Part shown: in pieces, positions 62,843-64,000 of the stretch | Position numbering within the stretch: the first letter of the stretch is position 1 | Layout: each line of letters opens with the position of its first letter | Translations under genes and position numbers: made by a program | Notes under the pieces: generated by a model | What the model was told of the DNA's origin: nothing | Database searches by the model: none | What the model saw: the letters and a program-made list of their open reading frames with translations, nothing else | NCBI RefSeq assembly: GCF_948948975.1 | Contig: NZ_CARBVX010000009.1 | Coordinates: 1-64,000 of the forward strand | Length of the DNA stretch: 64,000 nucleotides | Origin: an uncultured Lactobacillus sp. | GTDB taxonomy: Bacteria; Bacillota; Bacilli; Lactobacillales; Lactobacillaceae | Reading direction: 5' to 3'

Positions 62843-63008
62843 AATGTATTTTCCTTTCTCTTATGTTTAATAAAGTCTCAATTAGTATATTGGGACCTTT
62901 CGCTCTTTTCGGGAATAGTATGGATCGTAGAAATCATAATTTCAATAATTTATGCTTTACTAAAAGGCTAAAGCTGAAAATAAATAGGTAGATAACAATA
63001 GACTAATA

Positions 63009-63055
63009 AAAAAGCTGATACTCTTCGTTACAAACATGGAGAGATCAGCTTTTTA
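63009..63055 (-). terminator. terminator of the amino acid ABC transporter
   Basis: AAAAAGCTGAT(A)CTCT / AGAGATCAGCTTTTT with one bulge and T runs at both ends; located downstream of glnQ. Confidence 0.82.
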
Positions 63056-63093
63056 TTATTTATAGGGTAAAAAGAAATTCTATATTATTTTGC

Positions 63094-63858
63094 TTAAAGT
63101 TCATTATTTCTGAAGTTACGTAGGAACTTCTTAGTCTTTTCTTCTTGTGGATCGTTAAAGATCTGTTGCGGTGTTCCTTGCTCAGTAATAACTCCATCAC
63201 TCATGAAGACTACTTGATCAGATACATCACGAGCAAATCCCATTTCGTGAGTAACAATTACCATTGTTAGTCCAGTTTTAGCCAGTAGTTGCATGGTGTT
63301 AAGTACTTCACCAACCATTTCTGGGTCAAGGGCACTAGTAGGTTCATCAAAGAGCAGAACTTCTGGATCCATGGAAATTGCCCGAGCAATTGCTACACGT
63401 TGTTGTTGACCACCAGATAACTGTTGAGGTTTTGCAGTAAGAAATGGATCCATTCCAACTTTCTTCAAGTTTTCAATAGCAACTTTTTTAGCTTCTTCTT
63501 TGGAGCGACCAAGAACCATTTCTTGGCCAATCATGCAGTTTTGGAGGACATTCTTATTGTTAAACAAGTTGAATTGCTGAAATACCATTCCGACCTTAGA
63601 ACGGAAGGTGTTACGATTAAAATGAGGATCAAGAATGTTTTCTCCATGGAAGAGAATTTTTCCATTACTTGGTTCTTCAAGAAGATTAATACATCTTAAC
63701 ATGGTTGATTTACCACCACCAGATGGACCAATAATGGTCATTACTTCTCCTTTGTTAATATTAAAAGAAATATCTTTTAATACTGTATGATCACCATATT
63801 TCTTTTGTAAATGTTGTACTTGTAAAATGTTTTCTTCGTTATTATTGTTCATGTTCAA
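63094..63858 (-). CDS. glnQ: polar amino acid ABC transporter ATP-binding protein GlnQ
   Basis: The 254-aa ATPase has Walker [15 protein letters not shown]-loop MVFQQFNLF, signature [14 protein letters not shown], Walker [13 protein letters not shown] and H-loop VTHEMGFA, the exact pattern of glutamine/polar amino acid importers. It overlaps the permease gene by 17 bp. TTG 63858 sits seven bases after GGAG, whereas ATG 63852 is 13 bases away, so the start is uncertain between the two. Confidence 0.95.
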   Translation of the reverse strand: MNMNNNNEENILQVQHLQKKYGDHTVLKDISFNINKGEVMTIIGPSGGGKSTMLRCINLLEEPSNGKILFHGENILDPHFNRNTFRSKVGMVFQQFNLFNNKNVLQNCMIGQEMVLGRSKEEAKKVAIENLKKVGMDPFLTAKPQQLSGGQQQRVAIARAISMDPEVLLFDEPTSALDPEMVGEVLNTMQLLAKTGLTMVIVTHEMGFARDVSDQVVFMSDGVITEQGTPQQIFNDPQEEKTKKFLRNFRNNEL

Positions 63859-64000
63859 ATCCAGTCTCCTTTGGATCTTCTACTTGTAATTGGTTAGCCA
63901 TTAAGTTGTAGTTCTTTGGACCTTCAAGCTTCTTTTCAATGAAATTAAAGATTCTAGTAATTGAGAATGTCAAGATTAAGTAGATCATTGAAATAATGAA
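63842..64000 (-). CDS. amino acid ABC transporter permease, 3' part (runs off the window)
   Basis: Only the last 52 codons are present, from [20 protein letters not shown] (end of the last transmembrane helix), through a basic [11 protein letters not shown] segment and an acidic tail, to the stop at 63842-63844. The hydrophobic end followed by a FIEKKL motif is typical of GlnP-type permeases. It overlaps the glnQ start by 17 bp. The 5' part lies beyond position 64000. Confidence 0.85.
   Translation of the reverse strand, partial: FIISMIYLILTFSITRIFNFIEKKLEGPKNYNLMANQLQVEDPKETGFEHEQ

Overview
The window comes from a low-G+C Gram-positive chromosome that is almost certainly a member of the Lactobacillus johnsonii / gasseri group. 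The evidence is a D-lactate dehydrogenase of the lactobacillar LdhA type, a bile salt hydrolase preceded by two paralogous permeases (the cbsT1-cbsT2-cbsH arrangement known from L. johnsonii), an IMP dehydrogenase without CBS domains, MucBP-type repeats, and a lactobacillar walRKHIJ-htrA-rlmH block. A parS-like site and a cluster of DnaA-box-like sequences suggest a position not far from the replication origin; this is an inference.

Region 1 (1-5.7 kb) is accessory DNA. It holds two small membrane proteins, a G+C-rich and apparently structured island, and an Rgg-family regulator. Directly downstream of that regulator lies an unannotated 13-codon hydrophobic peptide gene, and divergent from it lies an MFS permease. 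Near-identical 15-bp palindromic sites sit at matching distances from the peptide promoter and the permease promoter, which gives a complete candidate peptide quorum-sensing circuit. A second rgg-MFS pair follows, but both genes are broken.

Region 2 (7.2-15.9 kb) is a class III lanthipeptide locus. It has four precursor genes with a leader motif of the form hydrophobic-x-Leu-Gln and a Ser/Thr-x-x-Cys-aromatic core, an ABC exporter, a LanKC synthetase, a leader-like orphan peptide, and an Agr-type histidine kinase with a LytTR response regulator. LanKC and the kinase each carry a one-base indel in a short T run, and the regulator appears to start with ATT. An IS30-family element sits between the regulator and what looks like its terminator.

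Region 3 (16-42 kb) is metabolic and surface-related. It contains a pyridine-nucleotide disulfide oxidoreductase, guaB, ldhD, a MucBP-repeat protein lacking export signals, an amino acid permease, LysR with a flavin fumarate reductase, brnQ, a menG-like methyltransferase, a proline iminopeptidase, an ABC-2 exporter, the bile island, a glycosyltransferase-8/acyltransferase cluster containing a deleted paralogue, and two tandemly duplicated tRNA-Lys genes.

Region 4 (42-64 kb) is mostly core: walRKHIJ-htrA, a DnaA-box-rich gap, rlmH, a TPP-riboswitch-controlled ECF thiamine(-precursor) transporter, an AraC regulator, htpX-lemA and an anion transporter. It also contains an exopolysaccharide-type operon (degenerate GGDEF protein, small membrane protein, GT2 synthase, GH8 hydrolase), an HD phosphohydrolase, an HNH protein, and the start of a glutamine-type ABC transporter that runs off the right edge.
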